A stretch of 64,000 nt of DNA, taken from positions 2,666,001 to 2,730,000 of the forward strand of contig JBANDB010000003.1 of NCBI GenBank assembly GCA_037576215.1. The letters are read 5' to 3'. Below are positions 34,956 to 48,400 of the stretch, piece by piece. The position numbers and the translations under genes are program-made. The DNA comes from Armillaria gallica (Eukaryota; Basidiomycota; Agaricomycetes; Agaricales; Physalacriaceae). A model generated the notes under the pieces. The model was given only the letters and a program-made list of their open reading frames with translations, made no database searches and was not told where the DNA came from. Each line of letters starts with the position of its first letter. Within the stretch, counting starts at the first letter, position 1.

Positions 34956-37641
34956 ATGGTCAATGTATTTGACCGTCTAAATGCCCATGCATGCTGTTTT
35001 AATTCCTATGAACGCACAGTTTCACTAACCACTGACTTTTTTGTCAACCATAGGTAGCTGATTCGTTTGTGGGAAGGTACTTTCGTCTCGAGGGCTCAGA
35101 ACATCCCAACGAGCGAATTGGATCCCGCTTCACCGTAAATCAAAAATTCATGGTTTATTTTCTCTCTCACACCGAGTTACGTTTTTAACAGACTGAAATC
35201 CGAGCTGGTCTTACAACATGGGTGAGCAAACATGTACTTTACGGGTTTGACAATTGAAATGTACATTCAGGCTGCGATGGCTTACATTGTGCGTAACGTA
35301 GCTTCTCGTAATTTGGAGGACAGCTGGACAGACCCTTTGTTGTCTAGATATCGGTAAATGCGGCGATTTTATCGGATTCCGGGGGTACTTGTGTCTGTAC
35401 ATCCGAGACTGATCCTGTTTGCCTCACCGACGAAACCTATCTCTCCTGCGTCAACGACGTGCGCAATGACCTGATAACCTCGACGGCAGCAATTGCTGCT
35501 CTCGCCTCTGTCCTCGAGGGCGTTCTTGCAAACTTGCCAATCGGAATGGCCCCAGGTTTGGGACTAAACGCCTATGTTAGTACCAACTGCAAATTTATGG
35601 ATTCAATCTCGGCTTATCTCACGCATTTAGTTTACATATTCCATCGTTGGCTTCCATGGTTCGGGCGTCATCACTTACCGCGAAGCTCTAGCGGCGGTAT
35701 TTCTGGAAGGGTATGCGTCCCGTCACACCGTCTCTTAACCCTGTTGACATCTTCTGTTAGATGGATATTCTTAGCACTGTCTTTACTCGGAATTCGACAA
35801 TGGCTCGTCAGGATCATGCCCCAATCTCTAGTTTTAGGAATTGGTTCAGGGATTGGTCTCTTCATTGCGTACGTTATCCCGCCCCTTTGTCGGTCCACCT
35901 CATCTCACTACGGAATTATGTATATAGGCTAATCGGACTATGTGGGTCGCTCGCACTGCTATTCGCCAATTGTCCTGTCACTCATTGACGCGCCTATGTA
36001 TAGCGGCTAATGGACTTGGAGTAATTGGAGGTGATACCACTAACTTCGTCGGACTCGGGGGATGTAAACCAGAAGACTGGATCAGCGCTGATATGCCAAA
36101 TTACTGCGCTCGTGGTGTTCTGCAGAGTCCGACAATGTGGCTTGGTATCTTCGCTGGGGGGTGCGGTGTCATCAGTCCTTTCCCTGTTGGAGGTACTCAT
36201 GATGCGCTGGCAGATTTCTAACCGTCCTTCTTATGCTGTATCGCGTTCGCGGCGCCATCTTGATTGGAGTATTCTTGACTTCCATCATATCATGGCCCAG
36301 GCCGACCTCTGTGACGTTTTTCCCGCACACTGATGCTGGTGATGTTCTTTTCGACTATTTCAAGAAGGTCGTAACATTCCATCCTCTCACCAAAGTCGGT
36401 AATACCATAGATGTGAGTAGATGATATACTCTATTTCAAACATTTGCTAATTTCCTATTGTTGTATTTAGTACAACTACGGGTGCGTGATGGTTCTTTTT
36501 GTGGCGACTAGATGCAAACGATTCCCTCAGGAACGGCAGAGTCTGGTATGCGCTGATCACCTTCCTATACGTTGATATCCTGGGTATGTGGGCCACAGCA
36601 CATTGCAGCGCTTAACACTTAAACACCTCTGTTCAGACACGACTGGGTAAGACCCTGATAATTCCATTCGTTATCACCGAATTTAAATCGATCGGCAGTA
36701 CACTTTACGCAATGGCCAAGTTCGCAGGTTTACGAGATCCAGTCACAATGGACTTCGAGAATTCTACCTGGGCTTACTGCGTCGACGCGTTTTCCATCAG
36801 TATGGGCGCATTAATGGGAACCAGTCCTGTGACCGCATTCATCGAGAGCGCGACGGGTATAAGTGGTATGGTTTTCGTTCAATCATATTGGACGGCATTT
36901 CATCGAGACGTATACAGAGGGCGGTAAGACTGGAATCACTGCAATCGTTACCGGTTTGGCCTTCTTCGTTTCTGTCTTCTTTGCACCGATCTTTGCGTCC
37001 ATACCATCATGGGCTACTGGAGGTGCACTGGTCATTGTCGGCTCCCTCATGATTCGAAAGTGCGTCATTCTCTAAGTATACACACTGACGTTTGGCTTAT
37101 GGCTTGCTTAGCGTTCGAGAAATCAACTGGGACTATATTGGTGACAGTGTTCCTGCTTTCTTAACCATAATCATCATTCCTTTGTCTTACAAGTCGGTAC
37201 AACCTCTATTGACATCCTCAACGATGCTAATCCAAGCCATAGCATTGCGTACGGCGTCATTGCCGGAATTCTATCTTATCTTATCCTCAACGGCCTTCCT
37301 TGGGTCGTTCGAAAACTCACAAATGACTATATCGTTCCCCCCAACATGGAGAATTCGGAAGAGTGGTCCATTCCCCCTGGTGGCATGATCCCCCCTTGGA
37401 TGTGAGTTTCCAACCTCGCTGGCTCAGTTCATCGTTTTCTGATAAGTATCTTGCAACTAGGTCACAACTCGGCGAAAAATTGAACATTATCGAAAAGCGA
37501 TCCGAACCTCAGTCGTCGGCTTCCAGTATGAATATGGAAATGGCCTCTCGAGAGAACGCCAATCAAAGCACCAAGAGCCTGGAGGGTATGCATTTGGACG
37601 TCAAAGGAAAACCATCCGCTATTCAGTACATGCAGCGTTAA
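34956..37641 (+). CDS. azgA: AzgA-type hypoxanthine/adenine/guanine permease
   Basis: Eighteen exons: 34956-34988, 35054-35134, 35192-35221, 35271-35288, 35348-35575, 35631-35710, 35761-35868, 35928-35941, 36004-36160, 36214-36412, 36471-36481, 36531-36583, 36637-36646, 36699-36865, 36918-37059, 37112-37192, 37243-37401, 37461-37641. The total is 583 codons, normal for the family. Motifs in order: [99 protein letters not shown] joined to [17 protein letters not shown], and [20 protein letters not shown]. About a dozen hydrophobic helices are visible. The protein imports purine bases across the plasma membrane with protons. The first intron (34989-35053) has a GC donor. Exons of 18, 14, 11 and 10 nt are required. 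The C-terminal tail is cytosolic, Ser/Glu-rich. Confidence 0.94.
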
Positions 37642-38792
37642 ATCTATACCCAGTTTTTTTTTTGTATTCTGGATGTATTGTACTATGTCATGTACAGACA
37701 GAACTTTGGTCGTTTCATTACAAAACATGTTATATATACCATTTGAGAAGCTTAGTTGAAAATTTAGTTTTTTCGGGTTAGGAATCTTTTGGAACCGAAG
37801 TATACATAGAGTAAATCTTGCTTGACGAAAAAATAGAATGATGTGCGACGTGTATAACTTTAGCCTTTTGATCATTTCGCAAAAAGTTTTCAGCAGATCA
37901 ATGTTCGCATGTGATCGAGACACCACCAAACGTGGCACGACGTAATTGCCAAGGTCACCATGTACTGCAAATAAGAGGCCAAACCAAGCCCCACATAAAT
38001 GGCGGTGGTGGAATATACCGTATAAGAGCGGAGGTGATATAGTGCGCTTGATATGACCTACAGCACACACGATGCCGCCATCATCGTCACCAAGGAAGTC
38101 GTTCAAAAATATGAAGCGGTAGAGACCCGATGATGTTCGCTTCCAAGGAAGAGGTGTATCATCGAAGTACGATAAAAAGAAAATGGCAAATATGATTGTC
38201 CTTGTTTCAATGTCCGAGTCCGACTAGCAGCGGTCAGCCACTGTATTTCGGGTGTCAGTAGAGGTGGTATCGGGAAAAGGATAAGAATCGGGTGGATGCC
38301 ACGGGCAAATGCTTTGACCACGTATTGAGTCCATAATGGTGCAGAAAGGTCGGAGCAATACGCAAGCACGGTGTTCTCCGCTAGGACGCTTCAAATGTTC
38401 AGTAGGGTATCCACCGCGAAACCCTAAAAATTAGTAATGTCCATTAGGTTGACTCTCTCACACGTGAGATGGAGATATTCTACCTGGAACATACGAGAGC
38501 GTACCGCGCCTGAAGAGCGCCCATTTGTCACCCAAAGTTTCATGAAGGTTGAGACACCAGATATAGTTCAACGAGAAGTTGAAAGCACCAAACCTCGGTG
38601 CTAGATATTGTTCGGTGGTCACCCATGGAGGGAAGATCCAGAAGAGCTTGGGTGCATGAAAGATGCTAGCATAAAATAAAATACATATATGATACCTGGA
38701 ACCCATAAACATGCAAATGAATGGCGCAGGACAACCACTTACAGTCAAAGGCACGAGGAATGACGATAACGATGTCCGGTCACAGAAAACAA
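37642..38792. other. Unresolved stretch with minus-strand hydrophobic open segments
   Basis: Several minus-strand frames without clear order encode hydrophobic peptides (ARGIHPILILFPIPPLLTPE near 38300, SALYHLRSYTVYSTTAIYVG near 38020, RYHICILFYASIFHAPKLF near 38670). They suggest a remnant or a finely split membrane-protein gene, but I could not find a consistent splice chain or family. Confidence 0.3.
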
Positions 38793-39389
38793 CTACACAT
38801 GGTTCCGCCGTCTCCTCCGTCTTTCGCGTTTCTGCGCCATGTAAATAAAGGTCGCCACAATCTCATCCGCTATTGCAAGACCTTCCGGATTGATAGTCAA
38901 CTTCGGTAGCCTCGCTTTGGAAAAAAACCCAAGTGATCCTCTGTCATAGGTCGCAACGAGTGCATGGGATCCGTCGTTTTTGACGAGCTGATCAAATGAA
39001 AAATCTGGCAATGGATCGAATGCAAGTAAGACATACATATAGATCTCCCATGTCCTGTTTCCATTTATATGGCTGGCCGTCTACACCGATCCATGATTCG
39101 GATCTAAAATCCTAGTTCAGTTGGGAAATAATGATTCAAGCGGGACGCACGCTGAGAATATGTTCGCCCGGTGAGGACACACGTCACGACCCCAGACTTG
39201 TACGACACTCGCATCCCATCCATTAAGTTGTATGACAGCCATGTCACTCGAAGTAGCACCGGTAATTTTCTTGATCCTTGTTGATGACCCGAATAATTTG
39301 AAGGGCGTATCGATATGATAGGCAGGTGTACCGTCTGGTAGTACCAGTACGGTGTTGTATAAGCTACTTTCAAGCAGAGAGAAATCCAT
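38793..39389 (-). CDS. Small DUF6593-like protein
   Basis: Three exons (39389-39151, 39103-39037, 38987-38793) give 166 residues. Order: YNTVLVLPDGTPAYHIDTPF, a strand pair with TRIKKITG, DMAVIQLNGWDASVVQVWGR, WIGVDGQPYKWKQDMGDLY, then LVKNDGSHALVATYDRGSLG, LPKLTINPEGLAIADEIVAT and a basic end RERRRRRRN. This all-beta layout with the GxDGxxYKW and (T)INPEG motifs resembles the DUF6593 family that is abundant in mushroom genomes; the function is unknown. An overlapping upstream ATG (39452) opens a signal-like frame (MNIKALLKAGVAAPLLFLAT) that stops quickly and is in another frame, so I kept the internal start. Confidence 0.72.
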
Positions 39390-39680
39390 GGGTGGTCGCA
39401 AGGAAGAGCAGTGGAGCGGCAACGCCGGCCTTTAGCAACGCTTTGATATTCATCTTTGGGGCTGTGCAGAGATCCCGACGTCCTTCTACTGCCTCGAACA
39501 GGTCCTCAGATACATATACCGTTTCTCAGGAAAGGATTCAAGCGGAAAGGTAGGTCTAGAAAAGTAGAAAATTGGATGGTGGTGGTATGAGACAAGCAGC
39601 AATCAGTATCAAGAATTGATTACTGTGTTTCGATTTACGAGTACCATAAATAAATAAATAATATTTTCTCCCTCTTGCTT

Positions 39681-41434
39681 ATGCTCAGCCGTCTCTACTT
39701 GCCCCGACGTTGCACCTTTCCCATAAAAACTGTGAAATATGCTGGTATAAGCACCTCACGGGACATAATTGACGATGAAGACCGTACCGAGTACATCCGG
39801 AGACGCAAAACAGAATGGAAGCGCAAGCAAGGGGTGCGTCTCCTCGAATCCTCTTTCTGCAATAGATTTATCGTGCAATAGGGCCAGACTTTCCTTGACC
39901 ATCTTATCGTGACAGTACGCGCAGGTTAGCCGTCTTGCTCACCGTATTATGTAGCTAATGTCGCGCAGGCAAAGGCGGTAATGGCTGCGCTGCATTTCAT
40001 CGCGAAAAGTTCAAACCCTTTGGCCCACCCTCAGGCGGCAGCGGAGGCCGTGGAGGCGACGTGTACATTATCCCAACGTCGTCCCTCACCACCTTAACCT
40101 CGGTGCCGAAGCGCGTCCACGGTCATCCAGGCGGAAACGGTCAAGGAACTTGGCAAAACGGCCGGAATGGGGATCCTACCATCATCCGCGTGCCCTTGGG
40201 CACTGTGGTCCGGGAACTGCCCCCGGACGATCCCAGGACCGCACCGGATGAATGGGAGACCGAAGAAGAGAGCCTGGAGGGCCTTGACTACGAATCAAAA
40301 CGGGAAAAGATGAGAGAGAGACGATGGGTGCATTATCCGCGGTTCTCGGAGGCAAATCAGGAGCGCGACTCCTTCAAAGAGGCTGAAGCGGCGCTCTACA
40401 GTGAGGAGAGAGAGCGAAGGTTTGAGCGGCGCAAGAAGCAGCTGAACTCTCCCATATTTCTGGATCTGGATACGGAGGAGATCATGGAGGACAACACGAA
40501 CTTACCGCTGGGCCAAAGACGCACGGATTCATTTGGCTATCTCATTGCCTCTGGTGGACAAGGCGGTCTAGGAAATCCTCATTTCCTCACTGACGTGAAC
40601 AGGTCTCCGAAGTTCGCTTCTAGAGGTCACGAGGGCGAGAGGGTAACATTAGCACTAGAACTCAAGATCCTTGCGGATGTGGGGCTCGTTGGGATGCCCA
40701 ACGCAGGTAAAAGCACGCTTCTACGTGCTTTCACTGGTGGCCGAGCAAGAACCGAAATCGCTGGATATGAATTTACCACTCTTAATCCCATCGTCGGCGT
40801 CGTTCGCGTTGGTGACGATGGTAGCTTTGAGGGCGGACTCTCCACCGGCCTTGTCCACGATGAGACACTAACAGAGGAGCAACTCGAGCAAGAAAAGCAC
40901 CGGCGAGGCGAATACGCCCACGCCTTGACCCGGAACCAACTCACCTCTGGCACCGGCCGTCATTTTGACTTGTTCGAAACTTTCCGTTTCACCATCGCCG
41001 ACAATCCCGGGCTTATTTCGGGGGCGTCAGACAATATAGGCTTGGGGCACACGTTTTTGAGATCAATGGAACGTGCATTGGCGCTCGTCTACGTCGTTGA
41101 CCTGGCTGGCCCTGAACCCTGGACCGAGCTGGGTGTATTGCGTGACGAACTGGAGCAGTACCAGCCGGGTATGAGTGCTAAAGCACGCCTGGTCATCGCC
41201 AACAAGGCCGATCTCCTGGGAGGTGATGGAGACCCCATTCTTGTGCAACAGGCGCGCGAGAAGCTCCGGCAGTTGGAAGAATACGTCAGGACGCATATGA
41301 CCATGCCAGGGACAAGGCGTAGGCTCGATGTGGTTCCCACTTCGGCAAAGTTCAGTCAAAACTTGTCAAAAGTTGTTGGGCTTATGAAGGACTATGTTTC
41401 AGAGGCTCGGGAGGCGAAACGTATAATGGAGTAA
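39681..41434 (+). CDS. MTG2: Obg-family GTPase Mtg2, mitochondrial ribosome assembly
   Basis: Three exons (39681-39833, 39882-39924, 39969-41434) encode about 553 residues. The basic N-terminus (MLSRLYLPRRCTFPIKTVKY) fits a mitochondrial presequence. The Gly-rich Obg fold is visible (GKGGNGCAAFHREKFKPFGP, GGSGGRGGDVYIIP, GGQGGLGNPHF), split by a charged insertion of about 100 residues (from PDDPRTAPDEWETEEESLEG to TNLPLGQRR). GTPase motifs are G1 GMPNAGKST, G3 DNPGLI and G4 NKADL, and a second insertion lies between G1 and G3. Obg proteins bind GTP and assist maturation of the large ribosomal subunit, here the mitochondrial one. No other promoter element is evident. Confidence 0.94.
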
Positions 41435-44400
41435 ACGTCTCGTCCATCCCAGCCTGTGAATCATTCATCTGTCACCGTCCTTGTAGCATGAAGCAACCGC
41501 AATGCCGAAGCAAGCTTGCACTGCTGACCCTGCAAACTGTGGCGGCTTGGCTATGGATTGAATGGGTGTTATCTTCTGTGACGGGGAAGACTAGCCGGAT
41601 CTTAGAGTCTTGGAGACTATTACTTGTTCTGTGCAGGGACGACAATTGTGTCTATAAATATGTTTCTAGGTGCGCTTTTAGAGAGTCAAGATCGAATGAA
41701 AGCGGTGTATCCTAGTTGTGGCGATAAAACGTAGCGGTATGACAATAAATCCTAAACCAACTGAACCGATCCTAATTCCTTTACCATCGTTTGTAAAACA
41801 CAATATGCAACGGATTCTTCGTGCCATGAAGCGTTTGGGCTCCCGATGAAACGCGAGCCGTAGATTGAGGAAGCTCATCAATACCGCTGGATCCTTCTTC
41901 AGGAATGCGGACGACGATGTCAGGTATAATCACCGCGCGGGGTGCCGCTTTCACAATTTGCGGAGAAGGACAGCGGGGAATGAACTGGGGCAAGGTGACC
42001 GAGCGGACAGGGAAAGCGACCAGGTTTCGTCTTGCTTCGAAAGGATCGGTAAACACAGGCATGTCCGAATCTTTGGAAAGCAATATAGCCATGAGCGATA
42101 TGGACGAAAAGGGAACTGCGAACAAAGTTTAGCGTTTTGAGGGCCTGGGATGGCGTTGACATCTTGTTTGGAGTCAGACGGAGATACGAATACGGGATGA
42201 TTGAGTCGTCGTTCGGGATGGTGGCTAGGCTGGTTTGAGTAATATACCGGATAATCGGTCTTGCAGGTCGGGAAGATCTGGACAATGAGGACCGACAGAA
42301 GGCTCTGCAGTTAACGTTAAGGGTTCAAATATTCAACTTGCTGTCGAGATTGGTCTATGTCAAAAAGGTACTCGCCGTTGCATATCCGGCAATAGAAATC
42401 AGACAAGCAAGCATCCGGATATACAGAGGGGGTTCTGGCGTAGACATGTCTAGGATGTGGATGTAGGATGTGATAGGTGGAAAATGAATGACCTAAGTTC
42501 GAGTTCTTCGCGATCGCGTTATTTGTTCTTGTTACCACTTCGTTAGCATATGTTGTTTTAGCAAGTAACTTACGCCGAACTGAAGGAAAGAATTCGAGAG
42601 AATTTTCACTGCTCTTCTGTGATAGAAATCAAGTCGATCTAGTCTGCTGGAGTACATTCCCATGCTCGTACTATATCAGATGCTGTATGAAGAACAGCCG
42701 GCCATATTTCTTCCGGAATCCATACGACTGGAAAGAGTGCGAGAGAGAACCCTCGTCTTCCATACAGTCATAGGGAGTCTGGAAAAAAGGATGCAAGCTT
42801 CACGACCCACATGATGAAACAGGTTCGATACTGTGCTTTTATAGACAGAGTCCGACTCGCTCCGCAGAAATTCAAGTTATTTATTCGACGAATGAATCGT
42901 TTGCTATGAGAGCCTACGGAGGTTACAGATACGTCCATATCATGTACTAGAGGCGCAGGATCGCGAGTGGAAGGCCCCTCGGTCTAGTCCTGAGGACTGC
43001 ACTAGTGCGTCGACTGCCCTGTTCATCGAACGAACCCTTCGAGCTTGGCAAGGACAAGACAACTGGAGTTTCCTGATACAGCATTATGCCCGAACAAACG
43101 GTACGTTGACATGTTCGGAAATACCTTCCGGGGATGTGGTCAATTGATTAGTATCACGCTCGGGTTTCAGCTTCGGGCAGAGGTACTGATGGAGGGAAGC
43201 AGTCATGCAGCGAGAACGACGGAGACGTATCAGGGCCATGATAGAGCGTTCCATTGCGATAGGCGGTAATGATGACAGGATGACAGGAACAGTTCGTCGA
43301 TAACGCGTGATAGTATTGTGCTGATAACCAGGCTGAAGCTCGTCTTGGATAAGTGTGGGGGCGCCATGGAATTGGTTAGTTGGCTATTGTCAAGGCATCA
43401 AGGACGTTATTCCGTGGTCTGATTTTAGCAGCTAATTGGCGCTGTAAACAAACAAACATTAATCAAACTGAATGCCTTCCAACTTACGCCAACTCTAGAT
43501 AGATGAAAAGGTCCTGGTAGAGACGATCCCGATAGAGACGGTACGTGTGGGACGTGGTAAAAGGAAGAGTTTCGTCCTGACTGTTGACGTTGCCGGACGT
43601 CACACTGTCGCAGACTCCAGAGTTAAACTCGACGCTAGTCACGCGACCGCGTGAAAACTACATGTCCCTGCATCCCTGCGCAACACGTGTAGATACGGTT
43701 TGAAGTCTAACAACCGATGCCGAGGTTGTTGTATACATAGTACGCATAAATGAGCAGCCGCGACAACGATATACAAGGCGGTGCTGTGAATTCATTGAAC
43801 TATTTCAATATACTTTCAATAGACGCCAATTGATATAGAACTTCGAGCTCAAGTTGGAGGAAGTTACTCACCGCAGAATGACGCAGTCATCTGGTTGATC
43901 TGAACCAAGTCGGATGATGAGTTCGAACGGGTACTTTCCTCGTGGGCGCTACCTTGAATCACGATAGCTTCGAAATTTGATGCATGAATTGACACATTTG
44001 ACCCACCCTGGATGTGGGTGTACTTGCTCGCGGGCCGAAAGATGCTGCCGCTCTAAAGCGTATTCAGTTAGAGGTCGAGAGCTCATACAGTACAATTAAA
44101 AACCGACCTAGAGCTAAACTTTCTTGAGACGACTCTAACTTTTTGGGCGCATATACGGCTAATACTTAGCAGTTGCCGAGCGGATATTTCGGTGCACTGG
44201 TGACCCTGACAGTAATTGGTAAGTAAGGATGTATTTGAGAAATTCGACAAGAAGGCATAAAGTTCACGGCATGTGGGGTAGATGGGAAAACAGACGAGCA
44301 GCGTACTACACCGCTACTACACCGCAGTCAGCACCCACGACTCGTGGGATTTATACGAGTCTATCACAATGTTAGTGTAGGGCCTAGAAGGCTCATAGAC

Positions 44401-45462
44401 TCGTGAAGACTTGATACAGATGGCACGCGTCGCCGTAACCGATGTTAAGATCCGTGGAATTGTTTGGGGATAGACTGTTACTATGCCTCGGGCTTGTCGA
44501 AATCGCAAAAAGAAACAAAAAAAGAACACGTCTGAAGAAGGCTTGAAACGAACAGCGGTGACCTGAATTATATGAAATGAGCAGAATGGGGGGACTGCTA
44601 ACCATATGTACTTCAGACAAGAGACATCTGCTGAGTCAATATTGAGATATGAGCCGCGAAAGTTGTTTGCGTGCCTTGCTTGGGCTCTCGGACGCCGAAG
44701 GTCATACAGAGGTACGGAAAGCTGAGATTCGTGAGAATGTAACCCGGAACAAAGGGCCGGTGTCAATCCCTTGGAGAATAACTACACGGAGCAAGGAAGG
44801 TGCAGCTAGTTGAGATAAGAGCACGCTACCATCGCCGTAGATACTGAAACGAGCTAGAGAGGACAAGAGAGAACAGAGAGGTGGATAGGCTGCCAACCTA
44901 TCGGAGGAACCCCGCAAATTCACGGGTGGCACGCAATTGGTTCCGTCGCGAATCAGATATGAAATGCGCTCCAGTACGTTTATAGGGCGATAAGGAACAC
45001 TCTGGCCGGTACCGAACATCTAATAGACGTGATCCAGTATGTAGCAGATAGACACCAAGCAAAGAGGGAACAAGCAAGTAAAGTCGAGAAAGTCCAATGT
45101 GTCGCGGAAAAGGTATATCGAGGGAAGACAGACAAGAGGCATATCATTTTGATCGGAGACATTGGTCAACAATGAGCCAATGCAAAAAATATCCAAACTG
45201 GTTCAGCTTCCCCCTTCCAACGTAGGGCTCGAAGGGCATGTATTGCAGCCTGAGAAGCCTGTCTTCACTGTGAAAAGTCATTAGAAAATATTCAATGTCT
45301 GGTTGGCTAATTCTTCCGGGAAGGAAGGGAGTAGGAATTGAGTGACCAGGGCGGGCGAACCACCGTGTGGTCATTGCCCTGTGCAACCTGCCAAATGCGG
45401 TCATGTAAAAGATCCCTGTCTTGGCCTAACCGAACTCCCCTTTCCCTCTAACCACCATTCCC
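41435..45462. other. 4-kb gene-poor region, possible remnants
   Basis: No family is recognisable. Candidate coding traces, all on the minus strand: 42123-41781 (FAVPFSSISLMAILLSKDSD, then PRCPSPQIVKAAPRAVIIPD); 44050-43870 (YTHIQGGSNVSIHASNFEAI followed by a GTGAGT donor); 43655-43490 (DETLPFTTSHTYRLYRDRLY, then a GTAAGT donor at about 43485). They do not join into one frame. The region may hold a lowly conserved or decaying gene, or the long promoter of the transcription factor gene that follows. Confidence 0.35.
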
Positions 45463-48400
45463 ATGGACGCTGAGCAGCCCCAGCCCCTCTCGTCGTCGAG
45501 CACAGCGACGACCGCTCCGTAAGTATCGTACTCGTCGTCGCCATGTCCTGCTGACTCTGTCGTCCAGTCAAGTTCGCTCCCGTATCACTGTTGTCTGCGC
45601 TGAGGTACTTAATTTATTTTGTACCCCTGCATTCTCTGTTCACCTAGCATTTTTCAGTGCAAGCGCCTCAAACTGAAATGCGACAGGAGAAATCCTTGTG
45701 GGAGCTGTACCAAACGCGACACCGTCGCTAGATGCATATATTCACCAGCGGCTGCCGAGAAAGTGTACGTCTCCGTGTATCTCATCGTTACCAGTCTATC
45801 TCATCGCGTTGACACCCATCTAGAGACCTACATTCTCTAAATAACCGACTTATTCAAGTGGAAGCATTATTGGCACAGTTGACCTCGGGCCAGTTCAATT
45901 CCTCGTTTCCTACGTCAAATTGGGCGCCGCCGCCGCCACCATCAGCAGTATCAAGCATTCCGGTGCCTACATCAACATCCCTTCCTATAGCGCCTCAACA
46001 GCCTGTGTCTACTCCCTACACGTCGTTGGCCCTTCCCTTCGAGGACTTGTCCACCGTATGGCTCGACCACCTTGATCTGACTGAATCACGCCTTTCTCTT
46101 AAAGGCACGACACCCTCGACGAGTGCCGGGTCCAATCGTATCAAAGCCGAGGGCGCTTCTGGCGAGGCCGCATCTCAGCAGGATATGCCCGACCAAAGCC
46201 TCGGCGATCGCACAACATCATCTTCTATGCCCTGCAATCTCTTTTCCTCATCAGAGTCGACGTTACCTTTCCCTCAGCAACCGCAATCTAGAACTGCGCA
46301 GTCGCTGCCACCCCTCAACTTATACTATGCAACGCCTTCACGAAATTTGAACGAAATGCCCTCTCTTCCCCCGTTCACCGGTTCAGCAGGCCCCGAAGTC
46401 CTACCGCATTCACCTAATCAAAAACCTCGAGTGACAATAGGACTCCTCGAGCTTCTTCCCCCATCCATCCCGTCAGCGACGGTCTCTCAAACTCTACAAT
46501 CCCTCCTCCAATTAGCCGAACAATCCACCTCCCATACTTATCCATCCACGAACTGGAAACATTTCCGTGCGCGCGCCTCGCGTATGATAGCAACGGCGTC
46601 TCGGTCGTCCCCTTCGGAGAATTCCCAGAGAGATCGCGACCGAGACAAGAACAGAAACCGAGGCGGAAAGCAGACGGTTTACTTTGGAGCGAGGGCTGAT
46701 AACTCTCTTCCTGGAACTCCGCCTTCTAACGCCACTGCACCCGACGATCCCCATGATGCCCAACCGATTATCGGAGAGAGTGTGCCTTTCTTTGGGGCGC
46801 TCTGTGCGGCCCTTGCACTAGGGACGCTGGAGAGCTCACGCGAACTCGATAACCCGGATGCCATGCAAGTGGACTCTGCCCGTGCAGTGTCAAACTGTTC
46901 AGATCCTGAATACTGGTACAGACTCAGTGTTCAGGCTCTATCTGTCTACGAGGGGTCTTTGGCCCAGGTTTCGGCGCCCGCTGCTTCAGGTACCAAGGTC
47001 AAGGTCAAGTCAGATGATTATGGTTTGGATTACTTGGTGGCCTGTCTGTTTCAGGTAATCTTTCTGGTAAAGGGCGGTCTGGGCCCAGCACTAGTGGATT
47101 CTGCCGGAACAGCAGCTGGACGAAGTGGGGAAGGGGGCAACAAGAGGAAGCGGGAGCGGGAACGAGAGAAGCAGAATGACAGGGTCAAGAACTTCGGTGG
47201 CGTAGGGGGGATCGTCTTTCCTCTGGTATGATATCAGTTGCTCTTATTCCAATTGTTATTGACTCTAGTTCTTCTATAGGTTGGGAAGATGGTCAACATC
47301 GCAAGGAGGATGGGTTTAGCAAGAGACCCACAAGAGATTCCCATGTCTTCGAATGATTTGTCCGGATCGGCAAGGAAGTTGAAGAACAAAGGGAACGAAG
47401 TCGACGGAGCTTCTTCTGCGATCCGCGGCGTTGCCAATCTCTTCGACGTTGAGATGAGAAGGCGAATCTGGTGGGACGTTCTTTACTATGATGTGTATGT
47501 CACCTTCCTTTTTTTTCCCGCGTGGTTTTTCGTGCTCATGTGGAATAAATTTTAGCTTCGTGTCAGATGCGTTGGGACATTCTCCGCTTATCGGCGATGA
47601 CTTCAACACCAAACTTCCCGTCGCTGATGTTGATGAGAAGGTCTTCTCGCCCGTTTCGACTCGGATCCCGATTCCCAAGGATCTAGCGCAAGGATCAGGT
47701 TTCAGCAGGGATGGATTTAGATATTTCGATGTCAAGTGCCGGTATGTGTTGTTGATGGTATCAAAGGCTGTTTTATTAATACTCAAACCAACTTTTAGCC
47801 TTGCCTTGCTCGTGCGAGCGATCCAGCGCCGGGTATGTGCGCCAGATATGGGAAGCAACAGCCGTTTTAGTTATGGCCATGGGACGTCCTCCACTTCGAA
47901 GAACGGATACGGCTATACTATCGACCAGGCTGCGTCAATGGAGTCGGAGATTCGTTCATGGTTGAATGAATTGACACCCTGCTATCGCTTGGACATTACT
48001 GATCTCGATCTCTCCGATCCTGACCCGGTCCTGGCCGCTCAGCGCTGCGAAGTGTCAATTACTGCGCACCGTCTGATCATGAAAGTGTATATGCCGTTCT
48101 TGAAGAAACACGCGAGCGTGTCTGAGACGGTCCCTGCTCCACACCAAGCGTCGTTTGGCTCGGTAAACGCTGCCCATAGTATCGTGCGCGCATGTAGTTT
48201 CCTGCATTCGGTATGGAAGAAGTCATCCTTCAATGGCATCCGGCCATCATCATTGTCCTCAGCCATGTTTGATTTCTATCCCTTCGCGCGTTGTCTGCTG
48301 GATGCTGCCGTTGTTTGTGCGCACAGTGCCATCAAGCAGCCTATGGCCATGCTTGCTAGTGCTGCTTTGGAAGACATCGATCGCGCTTTGGAAGTGTTCA

